Source of the DNA: Marinococcus halophilus
GTDB lineage: Bacteria; Bacillota; Bacilli; Bacillales; Marinococcaceae
Reading direction: 5' to 3'
DNA length: 64,000 nt
Assembly (NCBI RefSeq): GCF_002265875.1
Contig: NZ_NPFA01000002.1
Coordinates: 157 to 64,156 of the forward strand
Position numbers and translations under genes: made by a program. Shown in pieces: positions 23,708 through 32,930 of this stretch. The notes below the pieces were generated by a model. That model was not told the origin of the DNA. It saw nothing but the letters and a program-made list of their open reading frames with translations, and ran no database searches. Positions within the stretch are counted from its first letter, which is position 1, and every line of letters begins with the position of its first letter.

Positions 23708-24103
23708 ATGGAAGAGATTCAAAAAGCAATTGGAACAACGAAAGAAGTGGAACTTGGAAACGGCGAAATTGTTGAAGTTAAAAAGTTACCGCTAGGGAAT
23801 TACGCTAAACTTCTTATGACATTGAAAAATATGCCTACGGACATTCTTAAAGACCTTCAAGGAATGGAAGGTAATTCAGACGAAGGTGCGATTCAATTGA
23901 TCTTTGAAGTATTCGGAAAATCGTGGGAACAAATTATTGAAGTAATTGCTATTGGTTCAGGAATTACGAAGAAGCGTTTAAACGAAGATAACAACATTGG
24001 TCTTGATGGTGGGATTGCGCTTTTCTTAGCAATTTATGAAGTAAATAATCTTGAACAGGTAATTGGTCAAGTAAAAAACGTCATGAACCGTCCGAAAGAA
24101 TAG
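23708..24103 (+). CDS. Tail assembly chaperone, short form (gpG-like)
   Basis: 131 residues; ATG behind CGAGGTG. Helical protein with IVEVKKLPLGNYAKLL at the start. Located between tail tube and tape measure, the fixed position of gpG. Near its end, at 24073-24079, lies the slippery heptamer A AAA AAC in the correct frame. A -1 shift there continues into the downstream frame to make the long form. The short form ends at TAG 24101-24103. Confidence 0.88.
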   Translation: MEEIQKAIGTTKEVELGNGEIVEVKKLPLGNYAKLLMTLKNMPTDILKDLQGMEGNSDEGAIQLIFEVFGKSWEQIIEVIAIGSGITKKRLNEDNNIGLDGGIALFLAIYEVNNLEQVIGQVKNVMNRPKE

Positions 24104-24459
24104 AATCGGGCGGTGATTCCGAAACAACGGAATGGATTTTTGACATTATTCACTTCATGGCTTCAAATTATGGTTGGTCAAAAAGTGAAGTCCTTAACGA
24201 GTTATACCCTGACGAAATTAACTTTTATGTTACACGGGTTCAAAGGGATAGAACAAATGAACGGATAACTGAATTGGCTATAACGCAAAACCCGCATACA
24301 AAAGACCCTAGCAAATTACAGAAACAATTTGAAAAGGACTTGCAGAAGTCAGAAGGGCGTTCCTATATTGATAAAGAGAAAATGTCAAAAGAAGACGAAA
24401 AGCAATTGAAGGCAATAGCCCGTGAAATGCGTGAAAACGCAGAGAAGCGAGGGGGCTAA
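24079..24459 (+). CDS. Tail assembly chaperone extension, made by -1 frameshift (gpGT-like)
   Basis: The -1 frame is open from 24079 to TAA at 24457-24459 without a stop, so a shift at A AAA AAC (24073-24079) yields a 250-residue fusion: 124 residues of gpG plus 126. The C-terminal part contains ASNYGWSKSEVLNEL and is charged and helical, as in T domains that bind the tape measure. The internal ATG at 24157 has no ribosome binding site, which supports frameshifting over independent initiation. The process is conserved in siphoviruses from lambda to Gram-positive phages. Confidence 0.85.
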   Translation, partial: RHEPSERIESGGDSETTEWIFDIIHFMASNYGWSKSEVLNELYPDEINFYVTRVQRDRTNERITELAITQNPHTKDPSKLQKQFEKDLQKSEGRSYIDKEKMSKEDEKQLKAIAREMRENAEKRGG

Positions 24460-24499
24460 ATGCCTTCTTTTTTTATCCAAAATTTCGGGGGTGTAAGTA

Positions 24500-27400
24500 A
24501 TGGCTAGTGCGGGCGATATTGTAGCCAATTTAAAGTTAAAAGTAGATAATTTCAATTCAGGAATAGAAAACGCAGGAAGAAAAGCGAGCGAGTTTGGCGA
24601 TAATTTTCAACGAACAGCCGATTCAATGAAGAATGTAGGCGCAGGTATGGCGGCAAGCGGGGCAGTAGTAGCGGCAGGTTTAGGCGGCGCAGTTAAAACA
24701 GCCGCAGACTTCGAAAGTTCTATGTCACGTGTAGGCGCACTATCAGGCGCAACTGGAAAAGAAATGCAATCTATGACGAATAAAGCGAAAGAACTCGGTG
24801 CGTCAACCGCTTATTCCGCAACAGAAGCGTCACAAGGTATGCAGGCGTTATCAATGGCAGGTTTTAGCGCACAGGAAACGGTTAGTTCGATGGGTGACGT
24901 TTTAAATATGGCGGCGGCAGGACAGATTGAACTTGGTAAAGCCGCAGATATTACGTCAAACGTTCTTTCAGGTTTCGGAATGAGCGCAGACCAAGCAGGA
25001 CGGGCGTCAGACGTACTGGCGAAAACGTCCACGTCTTCAAATACGACTATCGCAGGTTTAGGTAATACGATGAAACAGGTTGCGCCAATAGCGGATTCCG
25101 TTGGTTGGTCGTTAGAATCCATGTCAGCGGCGGCGGGTAAAATGGGCGACGCAGGTATTGACGCTTCACAGGCGGGTACAATGCTACGTTCAGCCGTAAC
25201 ACGTCTTTCTGCCCCAACGAAAGCGGCGCAAAAAGAAATGGATAAATACGGTATTTCCGTGAAAAATGCTGACGGTTCGATGAAAACCCTTCCTGAAATC
25301 TTACAGCAGATGAAAACAGGATTTAAAGGCGTAGACAGTACGACACGGGCGGCGGCTATGTCCACGATTTTCGGTCAGGAAGCTATGTCGGGAATGATGA
25401 AACTAATGTCAGACCCGCAAGGTTTAAAAACGTACACACAGGAACTTAAAAACGCTGAAGGTACAGGAAAACGTATTGCTAACCAACAAATGAATAATCT
25501 GAACGGGGCAGTGAGAAAACTCGGTTCAGCGTTTGAAGGGGCTTCAATTGCAATAGGTTCTGCTTTAGTTCCCGCTATTACAAGGGTCGCTAAATGGCTT
25601 CAATCTATGCTTCAATGGTTCAACGGTTTAAGCACGTCTACGCAAAACTTTATTGCTATCGGAACAGCGTTAGCTTCCGTTCTTGCTATGGTTAGCGGTG
25701 CGGGATTGGTTGTCGTTGGTTTCCTTCCGCAATTAATCGCAGGGTTTAAATCCTTAGCACTCGTAGCAAGTACATTAAGGGCGGCGATAGCTGTTCTTTC
25801 TGTTTCACTGAAAGGGCTTATGTTCAATCCGATTGTTCTTGGTATCACGGCAGTTGTTGCCGCTATTGCGTTGTTAGTAACGAAAGGCGACGTAATGAAG
25901 GCGAAACTTGCTGAATGGGGCATAACGATGGAACTATTTCGTAAATATATCAACAAAGCGAAAAGTGCTATCGTAAGCCTTTGGAATAACTTCACGAATA
26001 CAGCCGTTTTTGCCGTTATGTCTGAAATGATTATGAACTTAGTTCAACGTTTCAAAGATTTATATAACGCTATAAAAACAGCGGTCACTTCAGGAGACTT
26101 TACGCCGTTATTTGAAGCGGTTAAAAATCTTATTCCTATGATATTAAGTATTCTGATGGGTGGAATACCCCGTTTAATCATGATGGGGGCGCAGTTGATT
26201 CAAGGACTGACGCAAGGAACGAATCAATCCATGCCGCAACTCATTCAGAAAGCGGGTCAGGCTATTACGCAGTTCATTCAGCGAATACTGACGAAAATTC
26301 CGCAACTCATGCAGACAGGAATGAAATTTATAAAGAGCCTTGTAAGCGGGTTAACCGCCGCTATGCCGCAGTTCATGGCTTCGGTAACTCAAATAATGAA
26401 CCAATTCGTAAACATGATTACAAGTTTACTTCCGAAGTTAATTCAGCAAGGTATGCAAATGCTTAAATCGCTTATGAACGGTTTAATGCAAGCTATGCCG
26501 CAAATAACTTCAACAGTAACGACGTTAATCACGACGATTGTAAACATGATTACGACTTTGCTTCCGCAAATACTCAACGTAGGTATTAAGTTGCTGACCA
26601 CGTTAATTCAGGGTATCAGTCAGATTCTTCCGCAACTGACGACAACAGCGTTAAACGTAATTAATACGTTAGTTACAAATTTAACGTCAATGTTGCCGAA
26701 ATTGCTTCAGGCAGGAATCCAAATACTGAATACCGTTATTAGCGGGATTACGCAAATGCTTCCGCAATTGATTAGCGCAGGAGTTCAAATACTAACTTCG
26801 TTACTCAACGGAATCACCAATGCGTTACCACAACTAATGTCTACGGCGACAACGATTATCACGAAATTAGTAACGACGCTGACGACACTTCTTCCGAAAT
26901 TGATAGAAATTGGCATACAGGTTCTTACGACGCTGATCGACGGAATTACGCAAATGCTTCCGCAATTAGTTTCTGCGGCTTTAAATATTGTAACTTCGTT
27001 ACTGAACGCTTTAGTTTCGAATTTACCTAAATTAGTCAACGCAGGAATAAAAATTCTAAATGCGGTAATCGACGGAATTATTCAGCTTCTTCCGCAGATT
27101 ATACAGACGGCGGTTCAGGTACTAGATACGATTATTCAAACGGTAGTAAGCAATTTACCAATGATAATCGAAGCAGGTATAAAAATACTGAACTCTTTAA
27201 TCGACGGAATTACCCAACTTCTTCCGCAGTTAATTTCTGCGGCAGTTGATTTAATCGTTTCAATTGTAGAAGCGTTGACTGGTGCGCTTCCGCAGATTAT
27301 AGAAGCGGGTGTTCAAATTCTCACGGCGTTAATTGAGGGGATTTTACAGATACTTCCACAGTTGGTATCTGCGGCGATTGATTTAATTATTGCGATAGTA

Positions 27401-28213
27401 GACGCTTTAATTGGTGCGCTTCCGCAGATCATAGAAGCGGGGGTACAGTTGGTACTTGCTTTAATAGATGGAATTATCCAGATTCTTCCACAATTGGTGT
27501 CTGCGGCGATTGAATTGGTCACGGCTTTACTGGAAGCAATCCTTCAAGCCCTTCCTGAAATACTCAACGCAGGGGTCAAATTGATAGGTGCTTTAATTGA
27601 AGGCGTCCTTTCTTTAATAGGTGAAGTTGGAAGTGCGGCGTGGGATATTGCGACAAAAATATTCGACACAATTTCTGATATGGACTTAGTAGACGTAGGT
27701 AAAGACCTAATCCGTGGACTATGGAACGGTATCGGTTCAATGACGAATTGGGTTAAACGTAAGATAAGCGGATTTTCTGAAAGTGTACTGGACGGAATCA
27801 AAGGATTCTTTGACATTAATTCACCTTCGAAGGTATTCGACAGGGAAGTTGGTCAGAACTTGGTTCGTGGTATGAACGCAGGGATTCAGCGTCTTGCGAA
27901 AATGCCGCAGGGAACTATGAAGAGAGTAGCCGAAAACGTTATTGGCGGTGTAGACGCCGTTAAAAATGCTTTCAGTAGCATGGGCGGAATGACCGTATCA
28001 GCACCTAACGTTGGGAACATGCAAATGACAGGCGCAAGGTTGAACGACCTTTCAGAACGCAAAGGAGAAGATGGAAACGGTGGCGACAGTTACAACGCCC
28101 CACTTGTTAACGTTGACAGAATGGAAGTTCGTGACGAACAAGATACACGTAAGATTTCGAAAGAACTTTACAATATGCAACGGAATCGCAATCGGGCGAA
28201 AGGAGGTAGATAA
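24500..28213 (+). CDS. Tape measure protein
   Basis: 1237 residues; ATG behind CGGGGGTG. The N-terminal phage-tail-tape-measure domain (SMSRVGALSGATGKEMQSM, about residues 75-400) is followed by hydrophobic segments, then about 21 tandem 22-residue repeats (residues about 579-1040, pattern PQL--AGVQIL-ALI-GI-Q-L), then a C-terminal region with SPSKVFDREVGQNLVRGMN. It sets tail length; with the usual rule of about 1.5 angstrom per residue, the tail would be roughly 185 nm. The repeats suggest a regular helical solenoid. Confidence 0.95.
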   Translation: MASAGDIVANLKLKVDNFNSGIENAGRKASEFGDNFQRTADSMKNVGAGMAASGAVVAAGLGGAVKTAADFESSMSRVGALSGATGKEMQSMTNKAKELGASTAYSATEASQGMQALSMAGFSAQETVSSMGDVLNMAAAGQIELGKAADITSNVLSGFGMSADQAGRASDVLAKTSTSSNTTIAGLGNTMKQVAPIADSVGWSLESMSAAAGKMGDAGIDASQAGTMLRSAVTRLSAPTKAAQKEMDKYGISVKNADGSMKTLPEILQQMKTGFKGVDSTTRAAAMSTIFGQEAMSGMMKLMSDPQGLKTYTQELKNAEGTGKRIANQQMNNLNGAVRKLGSAFEGASIAIGSALVPAITRVAKWLQSMLQWFNGLSTSTQNFIAIGTALASVLAMVSGAGLVVVGFLPQLIAGFKSLALVASTLRAAIAVLSVSLKGLMFNPIVLGITAVVAAIALLVTKGDVMKAKLAEWGITMELFRKYINKAKSAIVSLWNNFTNTAVFAVMSEMIMNLVQRFKDLYNAIKTAVTSGDFTPLFEAVKNLIPMILSILMGGIPRLIMMGAQLIQGLTQGTNQSMPQLIQKAGQAITQFIQRILTKIPQLMQTGMKFIKSLVSGLTAAMPQFMASVTQIMNQFVNMITSLLPKLIQQGMQMLKSLMNGLMQAMPQITSTVTTLITTIVNMITTLLPQILNVGIKLLTTLIQGISQILPQLTTTALNVINTLVTNLTSMLPKLLQAGIQILNTVISGITQMLPQLISAGVQILTSLLNGITNALPQLMSTATTIITKLVTTLTTLLPKLIEIGIQVLTTLIDGITQMLPQLVSAALNIVTSLLNALVSNLPKLVNAGIKILNAVIDGIIQLLPQIIQTAVQVLDTIIQTVVSNLPMIIEAGIKILNSLIDGITQLLPQLISAAVDLIVSIVEALTGALPQIIEAGVQILTALIEGILQILPQLVSAAIDLIIAIVDALIGALPQIIEAGVQLVLALIDGIIQILPQLVSAAIELVTALLEAILQALPEILNAGVKLIGALIEGVLSLIGEVGSAAWDIATKIFDTISDMDLVDVGKDLIRGLWNGIGSMTNWVKRKISGFSESVLDGIKGFFDINSPSKVFDREVGQNLVRGMNAGIQRLAKMPQGTMKRVAENVIGGVDAVKNAFSSMGGMTVSAPNVGNMQMTGARLNDLSERKGEDGNGGDSYNAPLVNVDRMEVRDEQDTRKISKELYNMQRNRNRAKGGR
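26234..27619 (+). repeat. 22-codon repeats in the tape measure gene
   Basis: About 21 units of 66 bases, each starting with Pro-Gln or Pro-Lys and a hydrophobic pair. DNA identity rises toward the end: units near 27290-27500 contain GCGCTTCCGCAGAT and CAGTTGGTATCTGCGGCG almost unchanged, pointing to recent duplication. Confidence 0.85.
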
Positions 28214-28215
28214 TC

Positions 28216-28947
28216 ATGAACGGGTTCACGTTTGACGGCGTACATTCGGACGATCTTGGCGTTATTGTTAACAAAAAGAACGTTCCAATGTCGCCGCCCG
28301 TCAATGGGCGAACGCAAACGATAGACGGTTTTGACGGGGCATGGGATTACGGCGTTTCCTATGACCCCCGTGAAATCGACCTTGAATGTACGATATTTAA
28401 AACGGAAAAACGAACGATGAAAGACAATCTTCGTCAAATAGTAAAGGCGTTTAACCCACGTAAAGGGGCGAAAAAATTAGTATTCGACGATGAACCTGAC
28501 AAATGTTATTTCGCAAGACTGGACGCCCAAGTTCCACTTGAACAGAAGGGGCAAATGGGAACGTTCACGATAGAATTAGTTTGTCCTGAACGCCCGCACA
28601 CTTACGGCACAGACGAAAGAATTGGAACGTTTTCGAACGATCTTAATACGAGCCACGAAGGAACTCACGTAGCAAAACCAACGCTTACTATTACGCATAA
28701 TGGCGGCGAAGGTGCTGTTACTTTAACGAGAAATGACGGGAATATTCTTGAATTGGCGTTATCCAGTTCTTCACCTTCAGGAGAATATGTTATTGACTGT
28801 ACAGAGTACACGATACAAAAGAACGGCGAACCTGCTTATCAATACGTTACAGGAGATTATTTCGAAATGGACGAAGGCGAAAACTCTTTTGTAAATAGCG
28901 GTAATATTTCGCAGGTGAAAATTGCTTTTCGTGATACGTGGATATAA
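28216..28947 (+). CDS. Distal tail protein (Dit)
   Basis: 243 residues; ATG behind AAAGGAGG inside the end of the tape measure gene. It starts with the Dit/Sipho_tail pattern NGFTFDGVHSDDLGVIV and has the N-terminal belt-forming barrel (LECTIFKTEKRTMKDNLRQI) and a C-terminal galectin-like region. It forms the hub between tail tube and receptor-binding parts. Confidence 0.9.
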   Translation: MNGFTFDGVHSDDLGVIVNKKNVPMSPPVNGRTQTIDGFDGAWDYGVSYDPREIDLECTIFKTEKRTMKDNLRQIVKAFNPRKGAKKLVFDDEPDKCYFARLDAQVPLEQKGQMGTFTIELVCPERPHTYGTDERIGTFSNDLNTSHEGTHVAKPTLTITHNGGEGAVTLTRNDGNILELALSSSSPSGEYVIDCTEYTIQKNGEPAYQYVTGDYFEMDEGENSFVNSGNISQVKIAFRDTWI

Positions 28948-29002
28948 AACATCATATTGTTAAATGTTCGCTTGGTTTAATTGTCAAGTGAAGACAGTGA
29001 TA

Positions 29003-29037
29003 GGCGTCTTCCATTGTGGAAGGCGTATTTTTTTTAT
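29003..29037 (+). terminator. Terminator between Dit and Tal genes
   Basis: GGCG-CTTCC-ATTGT-GGAAG-CG followed by TATTTTTTTT. Confidence 0.85.
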
Positions 29038-29055
29038 GCGAAAGGGGGTGCAATT

Positions 29056-31701
29056 TTGGCAACTGAAAAAGCATTATTCACGAAAGATACTGATTTTCGT
29101 AACGTTGGATTCCCTGACTTTCCAATAAATCCTTACTTATACCATAACGGAAGTAAATGGGTTATAGATGGTAACGGCGGAGAATCATTCGAATATAGCA
29201 ATGAACCCTTCATTGTGGACGGTGTAAGAGGTAACGCAACGGAAATGATTGGTAATTATGGAATCTTTAAACACGTGGGTATGCCCGCAAGTAATAAATA
29301 TATGCTTTCGTTTTGGGTGAAGCCAAAACAGGAAGACTTGGAAACGTCTTGGACGATGTTGGCAACGAACAGGGGCGGTTTATCAGCGGGAGGTTACGCT
29401 TATTCGAATCAGGGCTTCCACGTAGCCATATACAATCAGGACAGCGTTGGGGGCGTTGGTACATTGAACGTAAGGCTATACGGTTCAGCTTCCGTAAACA
29501 TGTATTCGTCACAGGGAGTGTATGGACGTGGAGACTTTAATTTTGAACCTAACGTTTGGTATCACATTTCCGTGATTTATGACCCTGACGCTGACTTTAT
29601 TGTTAAGGCGTATGTTGACGGTGACGACGTGTTATTTACTTCGTCTGACCCTGACCCTACGGCGGGGTGGTCAAATTCATTGACGTTGGGCGATATGTTA
29701 GACACAAGTAATAGTTCACAGTATAAATTTCAGGGATATTTTGACGACCTTATTGTTTCATATGGAAGTGACGTTTGGAGTGCTTCAGGAGTACAACAGT
29801 ATTACGACATTGTAGCCAATGGGCGTTATTTAGATTATGAAACGATTGGTGGAGAATTGCGGCTTGGTAAAACGTTAAGCGGCGATTACACGGCGACAAA
29901 ACAAATATGGCAACCTGACGTAATTGATTTAGGAGAAAACGGCTTGACGGATTACGGGAAAATACAGATCGTTTCAGAAATCGCTGAAGGAACTTCTATA
30001 AATGTCGAATACCGTTTAAGCGACAGCAGTAGTTCATTCAGTGAATCGTGGAAACCAATAACGTCAGGCGGAATTATTAACGAAACGAATAAACGTTATT
30101 TACAGGTTAGGGCAATACTTGAATCAAATTACGTTGGAAACACGCCTATTCTTGAAGAAATTCAGATTTTGGATTTTGAAGAAGCTAAACGCATAAATTT
30201 AGCAGGGAAGCCGCTTCAACTTTATTTCGATATGGAAGAAGGGCTTATTTCAGCAGGAACGCTTAATTGGGCTTATGACGTAATCATTGAAGAAAAGATA
30301 AATGAAGAAGACATTCTTGAATTTAAACTTCCGCACAATGATAAAAAGTTGAAAGAAATAGGCGAAGACCCAGTTGAAATGCGTGTGATTATTGGAAATA
30401 GGAATTACGTTGTGAAGGAATTAAAGAAAGTCAGAGGGGAAAGGGGCGCAATTCACGTGTTATTTACATGTGAAGCGTTATGGACGGAATTAGGCGATTG
30501 GTACGTTCAGGGGCTAGACGAAACAGCCGTTAACGCATTAACAGCCGTAAAAGCGATAGTTGATAACGTAGTTAGGGAAGAAGGCGACCCTGAATTTGAC
30601 TGGACGATTGGACGGATAGAAACGGACGGAAGGAAACGTTCAATTAGCGCAGAATGGAAAAACGTGCTTGAACTTATGCAAGAAGTACAGGACACGTGGG
30701 GCGGCGAACTAAAATTTGATACCGATACAAAGACAATCAATTTAGTTAAGCGGCTAGGCAAAGACACGGGTATTCGTTTCTATCACAAAAAGAACGTGAA
30801 GGAAATTGAACGTCATATTGATACGTATGATCTGAAAACACGTATCTATCCAGTAGGAAAAGGCGAACTTGATATTACGACAGTTAACGACGGCGTTCCC
30901 TACATTGAAAACTTCGAATGGGTTGAAAAGTTAGGGCTACGTAAGAAGGTTATTCCGTACCGCTTCAAAGATGATCGTTATACGATTCCTGAAAATTTAA
31001 AGGAAGACGCTGAAGCGATTTTAAATGACAGGGCGAAACCGAAAATAAGCTATGTCGCAGATATACAAGATTTATCCGTATTGTCAGGACACGAACATGA
31101 AGCGTTTGAACTTGGTGATTCCTTAGCAATCGTTGACAAGGAACTTATGGAGGACGATTTACCGCAAAGAGTTGTTCGACGTAATTGGGATGTTCATAAG
31201 CCCGAAAACTCAACCGTCGAACTTTCAGAACCGCAGAAAACATTACAGGATATTGAGAGTAGGGCAGTGGACGATGACAGTCAGGACTTAGAAGAATCTG
31301 ACCCGCTATCTCAAACAGACGCCCAACAAATGACCGTATTTAATCAACTGTTAAATTCACGGGCTGACGAAGGCATAAGTGCCGATTGGGTTCAGGTAGG
31401 AACAGATTTCGATATAGCAAATGCAGGGTTTTCGGGAGATTGGTCTTTTGTAGTAACGCCAAAATTCGACAAAACCGCTTCCTTAACGCAAGAAGTTCAG
31501 GGCGTAGCACACCGTTCAGCTTACACGGTATCAGCCGCCGTTGCGACGGAAGGCGATATTACAAGGGGCGGAAGTGAAGACGCCTTTGTTGGAATTAAAG
31601 TAAATGTCTATTACGAAGACTCCCCCGAAGAACCTGAAACGCATTACTTGGCTATACCTGACGTAACAAGCGCAGAAGAAAGTAGCGGAGGTGAAACCTA
31701 A
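29056..31701 (+). CDS. Tail-associated protein (Tal/prophage endopeptidase tail family) with LamG-like domain
   Basis: 881 residues from TTG 29056 behind CGAAAGGGGG; the frame is open further upstream, but that part overlaps the terminator. Residues about 50-260 look like a concanavalin/LamG jelly roll (YMLSFWVKPKQ, then VWYHISVIYDPDADFIVKAYVDG). Residues about 390-750 carry the Tal/prophage-tail core (LNWAYDVIIEEKINEEDILEF; ELKKVRGERG). The LamG domain at the front is a plausible glycan-binding module for host recognition. No endopeptidase active site could be confirmed. Confidence 0.85.
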   Translation: MATEKALFTKDTDFRNVGFPDFPINPYLYHNGSKWVIDGNGGESFEYSNEPFIVDGVRGNATEMIGNYGIFKHVGMPASNKYMLSFWVKPKQEDLETSWTMLATNRGGLSAGGYAYSNQGFHVAIYNQDSVGGVGTLNVRLYGSASVNMYSSQGVYGRGDFNFEPNVWYHISVIYDPDADFIVKAYVDGDDVLFTSSDPDPTAGWSNSLTLGDMLDTSNSSQYKFQGYFDDLIVSYGSDVWSASGVQQYYDIVANGRYLDYETIGGELRLGKTLSGDYTATKQIWQPDVIDLGENGLTDYGKIQIVSEIAEGTSINVEYRLSDSSSSFSESWKPITSGGIINETNKRYLQVRAILESNYVGNTPILEEIQILDFEEAKRINLAGKPLQLYFDMEEGLISAGTLNWAYDVIIEEKINEEDILEFKLPHNDKKLKEIGEDPVEMRVIIGNRNYVVKELKKVRGERGAIHVLFTCEALWTELGDWYVQGLDETAVNALTAVKAIVDNVVREEGDPEFDWTIGRIETDGRKRSISAEWKNVLELMQEVQDTWGGELKFDTDTKTINLVKRLGKDTGIRFYHKKNVKEIERHIDTYDLKTRIYPVGKGELDITTVNDGVPYIENFEWVEKLGLRKKVIPYRFKDDRYTIPENLKEDAEAILNDRAKPKISYVADIQDLSVLSGHEHEAFELGDSLAIVDKELMEDDLPQRVVRRNWDVHKPENSTVELSEPQKTLQDIESRAVDDDSQDLEESDPLSQTDAQQMTVFNQLLNSRADEGISADWVQVGTDFDIANAGFSGDWSFVVTPKFDKTASLTQEVQGVAHRSAYTVSAAVATEGDITRGGSEDAFVGIKVNVYYEDSPEEPETHYLAIPDVTSAEESSGGET

Positions 31702-31702
31702 T

Positions 31703-31942
31703 ATGGCATTGAGAGCGTCCAGTTTTGACGTTATATCGAAGCAAATAGACATTGACAGAACTAAACGTATTCAACGAATCGAAGTTTCCCTTGAATCCAC
31801 AAATTCGGGGAAACCTGACGATTCTGACAGTACGGAAACGCCAAAAGTTTATATTTCTGACGTTATGCTTCAGGGCGGTACAGTAGCGACTTCGTGGGTT
31901 GGTCACGTTTCCGAAATTCAGTGGTCGTTGGGTAACGTATGA
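31703..31942 (+). CDS. Small tail-module protein, 79 aa
   Basis: I choose ATG 31703 (GCGGAGG upstream); a GTG at 31691 is also possible. The second half (TPKVYISDVMLQGGTVATSW) repeats a pattern found in the next protein (NPVYFTDIQFQSGNVLTGW), so the two share a small beta module, probably related to carbohydrate-binding or tail-fibre parts. It overlaps the following gene by 4 bases (ATGA). Confidence 0.7.
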   Translation: MALRASSFDVISKQIDIDRTKRIQRIEVSLESTNSGKPDDSDSTETPKVYISDVMLQGGTVATSWVGHVSEIQWSLGNV

Positions 31943-32910
31943 GCGACGTTCCAACGCTTCAAGATTGGGTTCGATTTCATGGAACGTTTAACCCTGACCC
32001 TGAACGTCATGTTGAGAAAGTCGAATTTGAGGTTGAAGCAAACGACGCTGTTTCGTCTACTGACGGCATAGATCGTAACCCCGTATATTTTACGGATATT
32101 CAATTTCAAAGTGGAAATGTGCTTACAGGTTGGACGCCTAACACGAAGGAAATGATGAAACAACTAACGTGGACAGACGACGAAAAGCAGAACGTAGCAA
32201 GTCCGAATGAATTTGAAGGGAACGAACCAACGGTATATGAAAACGTCAAAAAACGTTGGTTCAATCTCATGGGGCGTGGAAATACGACGCTTGTCGTACC
32301 GAATTACCTTCCTGAAGATTGGGAAGTTCCTATTCTTCCGACAGGGTTGGACATTACGCTTTACCCTAAAGAAGATTTCGATTTATGTCGTGTATGTACG
32401 GAAGCGGGAACGAAATTGCCTGAAGAAGAATGGCATTATAAAGATATTATCGACGAATATCGAGAAAAAGAAGAACGTGGTGGGGGTTACGCTGAATATC
32501 GAAACCTTCAACGTGTTTTATCGCTTTTCGAAGATCACCCGCTTCATTATCGTCATACAAGAGAAATGTGGTTCGAAGGCGCAGAAGCAGGAACGGAAAT
32601 CCTTGTACACGCTAATACGAGAATTGCACGTGTAGGTGACAATTATCTTGATCTTATCCAACGCAAGCCGCTTGATCTAAATGGCTATACGTACCCTGTT
32701 CAAATTGAAGGGAACAAATTCTTAATTGCACCAAAAGGTTCGACCCGTTTCCGTGTAGAGTTCTACAAAAAGAAAACACTCGAATTAATTACGGAAGACG
32801 AAGATGGTAACAGAGTCAAGAAAGAATATTCTTATTTAGAAGACGTAGGCGTTGGATTTCACGGTTACGCTTCATTTTTCCAATGGACTTACGGACGTGA
32901 ACAATATTAA
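31939..32910 (+). CDS. Minor tail protein, 323 aa
   Basis: Starts within ATGA of the upstream gene. The N-terminal module shares the VYFTDIQ/QSGNVLTGW pattern with the 79-residue protein; the remainder has mixed sequence including LVVPNYLPEDWEVPILPTG. Unknown family; by position it belongs to the baseplate or fibre, and coupling with both neighbours suggests assembly as one complex. Confidence 0.75.
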   Translation: MSDVPTLQDWVRFHGTFNPDPERHVEKVEFEVEANDAVSSTDGIDRNPVYFTDIQFQSGNVLTGWTPNTKEMMKQLTWTDDEKQNVASPNEFEGNEPTVYENVKKRWFNLMGRGNTTLVVPNYLPEDWEVPILPTGLDITLYPKEDFDLCRVCTEAGTKLPEEEWHYKDIIDEYREKEERGGGYAEYRNLQRVLSLFEDHPLHYRHTREMWFEGAEAGTEILVHANTRIARVGDNYLDLIQRKPLDLNGYTYPVQIEGNKFLIAPKGSTRFRVEFYKKKTLELITEDEDGNRVKKEYSYLEDVGVGFHGYASFFQWTYGREQY

Positions 32911-32930
32911 TTCAGAAAGGGGGTTAAAGT

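Noticed and set aside
24157-24459. Independent gene starting at the internal ATG 24157
   Set aside because: No ribosome binding site, and the frame is open back to a slippery heptamer; read as a frameshift extension.
26234-27619. CRISPR-like array from regular repeats
   Set aside because: The 66-base periodicity is coding, in the tape measure frame, without unique spacers.
26000-27900. Minus-strand ORFs opposite the tape measure gene
   Set aside because: Shadow frames produced by the repeat and codon bias, without ribosome binding sites.
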